A stretch of 64,000 nt of DNA from Lysobacterales bacterium (GTDB taxonomy: Bacteria; Pseudomonadota; Gammaproteobacteria; Xanthomonadales; SZUA-5), in the NCBI GenBank assembly GCA_022844165.1, contig JALHMH010000019.1:1-64000 (forward strand), given 5' to 3'. The translations under genes and the position numbers were made by a program. Shown here one piece after another: positions 62,508-64,000 of this stretch. The stretch's first letter is position 1. Each line of letters opens with the position of its first letter. Under the pieces are notes generated by a model that was given only the letters and a program-made list of their open reading frames with translations, was not told the DNA's origin and did no database searches.

Positions 62508-62627
62508 GGCAAATCCTCTCGTTGGGTGAGCCGCGTTGCGCGCGCATACGCGGGGTAAAAACACTATAACATCTGTCATTTGTGTCGCTTGTTGTGCCGA
62601 TTGGCACCGCGCAGCGATCTGTTTCGA

Positions 62628-64000
62628 CTACAGAATTCCTGCGATGTTGACCGCAGCACGTTCGCCGCTCGATAGCGCGGCTTCGATGCCTGGCGCATCG
62701 AAAACCATATGTTCGCCGGCGAAGGCCAGCCGCGGATTGCGTTTGGCGAAACCGGGTAATTCCGATAACGCAGCCTTCACCGCCTGCGCCTGACCCGCCG
62801 TCACTTCGGCGTAGGCGCCACCAATCGTCGGCATCTGCGCCCAGTGCACGGTATGCAACACTTCGACTTTTCCTTTCGATGCCGGACGAATCCTCGCCAG
62901 CTCCAGGTGCACGAACGTGCCGAGTTCGTTGCCCAGGCGCGACGCCCGAATCGCGCCCTGGCCATTCAGCCAGACGATTAGTCGCTCGACATCGCCGTTC
63001 GCGTTGCGTATGGCGAAGACCCGCTCCAAAGCCCCATCGCACCACATCGTCGCCGGCAACCCATCGTCCTGCCAGAAGGGTGCCAGCGGCCGCAGATGAA
63101 CTTGCGTAATCGCGGTCATCGGTCGTGCTCGCCAGAGCGCGGCAACCGAATCGATCCCCGTGACATCGACGAAGCCGATAGCATCGGTGCGCGAACACGG
63201 TACAGCAACAATGACCGCGCGTGCATTCACCCGACCGCCGTCGGCGAGCTTGATCAGACACCCGCGCCGTCGTTGTTCGATGGCGATTACCGCGGCGCCA
63301 AGACGCACTCGATCGCCCAGCTGACGCGCCATCGCGTCCGGTAGCTGCGAGCTGCCGCCGTCGAGCGTCTTGACGCCGCCCGCGGCGCCCGCGTCCTTGC
63401 GCATCGCATCGCGCCGCAGCGCATCCAGTGCCGACGTGCTGTGCAGCGCGTTGTAGTTGGCACCAACATCCGCCAACGCCAGTACGTCTGCAGGCGCCCC
63501 ATGGTCGCGCAAGAATGCGTGCAGCGACACATCCAGGTGATTGTGCTGGTCCAGTTGCCAATCCGCAGATTGTGTCAGAAGGTTATGTTGCTGCATCAGG
63601 CCGCCGAGCAGCGTGGGTGGCAATTGCATGCGCCACGGCTCGATCAGCGTATTGGCGCCAGCTGTGGGCCAGGCGGCTGCGTCGATCAGTTCATCGCCGA
63701 TGCACAACGTCAGCTCGCGCGAAGGCGGAGCGCCGGGGGTACTGAGTTTCAAACCCAACGCTGCGATACGCGCCTGGCATCGCGCATACGAATCTGCGAA
63801 TTCAACAGCGCCTGTTTCAAATCGCAGACCGCCGCTGCTGATCGTCCGCAAACGCCCGCCAACGCGCTCGCTCGCCTCAAAAACGCGTACGCTGGCGCCT
63901 TGCTCTGATAACCTCAGCGCCGCTTCCAGCCCGGCCAATCCTGCGCCGACGATGGCCACATCGATCCGCCCGGTGCTGGCGTGCGTCGCGCCAGCCAGAG
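62628..64000 (-). CDS. FAD-dependent amine oxidase-like oxidoreductase (5' end outside window)
   Basis: The frame is open to the window edge (GRIDVAIVGAGLAGLEAALRL), so the start is probably beyond 64000; a GTG at 63959 would cut just ahead of the dinucleotide motif. It shows GAGLAG-x2-A, VFEASERVGGRLRTI, the FETGAVEF segment and the C-terminal RLAFAGEHMVFDAPGIEAALSSGERAA. This pattern is the flavin monoamine oxidase/phytoene desaturase superfamily. The substrate is unknown. It lies 120 bp upstream of the lasso TonB receptor on the same strand, but a functional link is not shown. Confidence 0.8.
   Translation of the reverse strand, partial: LAGATHASTGRIDVAIVGAGLAGLEAALRLSEQGASVRVFEASERVGGRLRTISSGGLRFETGAVEFADSYARCQARIAALGLKLSTPGAPPSRELTLCIGDELIDAAAWPTAGANTLIEPWRMQLPPTLLGGLMQQHNLLTQSADWQLDQHNHLDVSLHAFLRDHGAPADVLALADVGANYNALHSTSALDALRRDAMRKDAGAAGGVKTLDGGSSQLPDAMARQLGDRVRLGAAVIAIEQRRRGCLIKLADGGRVNARAVIVAVPCSRTDAIGFVDVTGIDSVAALWRARPMTAITQVHLRPLAPFWQDDGLPATMWCDGALERVFAIRNANGDVERLIVWLNGQGAIRASRLGNELGTFVHLELARIRPASKGKVEVLHTVHWAQMPTIGGAYAEVTAGQAQAVKAALSELPGFAKRNPRLAFAGEHMVFDAPGIEAALSSGERAAVNIAGIL

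Noticed and set aside
62508..62627. Promoter of the lasso TonB receptor (TATAGT near 62570 on the minus strand)
   Set aside because: A -10-like hexamer is visible, but no -35 hexamer at acceptable spacing, so no promoter is annotated.
62293..63561. 422-codon open frame on the minus strand across the TonB receptor start and the oxidoreductase
   Set aside because: It is an alternative frame of two real genes, with Arg/Gly-rich low-complexity sequence.

Overview
The window looks like chromosomal DNA of a GC-rich gammaproteobacterium, most likely a relative of the Xanthomonadales/Lysobacterales. This is inferred from gene content and order: fabG-acpP-fabF-pabB-pabC-mltG-holB-pilZ, petABC, exbBD, yceH, hemW-rdgB, and a branched-chain 2-oxoacid dehydrogenase operon that would feed iso-branched fatty acids. 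Genes are dense, many overlap by 4 bp (ATGA/GTGA), and no tRNA, rRNA, CRISPR array or insertion sequence was seen.

Layout. 1-3.9 kb is a small accessory patch: the 3' part of a SLATT-like membrane effector, a 5'-truncated Fic gene next to a cluster of ATCGCGCCA repeats, an Uma2 nuclease-like protein and small secreted proteins. 4.1-7.2 kb holds membrane proteins and threonine dehydrogenase. 7.4-12.4 kb is the bkd operon (E1 alpha, E1 beta, E2, E3), which runs straight into fabG, acpP, fabF, pabB, pabC, mltG, holB and pilZ (to 19.5 kb). 19.5-22.5 kb has a saccharopine-dehydrogenase-like protein and btaA-btaB for betaine lipid. 22.5-29.7 kb has a DegS-type protease, the bc1 complex, a double cNMP/rhodanese protein, ppnN and ompW behind an FNR-type site. 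29.9-37.7 kb has an M3 peptidase lipoprotein, yceH, fumarase, greB, exbBD and an orphan HlyD adaptor.

37.8-42.1 kb is the least familiar part: four tightly packed genes for a coiled-coil protein, a membrane-spanning protein (longin/roadblock-like N-terminus, BON and OmpA-like C-terminus), a Rab-like small GTPase and a hybrid histidine kinase. It reads as an envelope-to-cytoplasm signalling module.

42.1-56 kb contains a ZnuD-like TonB receptor with a Zur-like operator over its ribosome binding site, hemW-rdgB-ivd, creD-tsaB, an acyltransferase, a GntR-controlled ABC transporter, a biotin ligase, plsY, and a fused FakA-FakB fatty acid kinase overlapping plsY.

56.3-62.5 kb is a lasso peptide cluster on the minus strand: TonB receptor, cyclase C, 56-residue precursor A, HPr-kinase-like K, protease B2 and recognition protein B1. 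The window ends inside an FAD-dependent amine oxidase-like gene.

Functional threads: membrane lipid supply (bkd, fab, fakAB-plsY, btaAB), envelope sensing and metal uptake (GTPase module, znuD, exbBD), respiration (pet, ompW/FNR), and peptide natural product synthesis.
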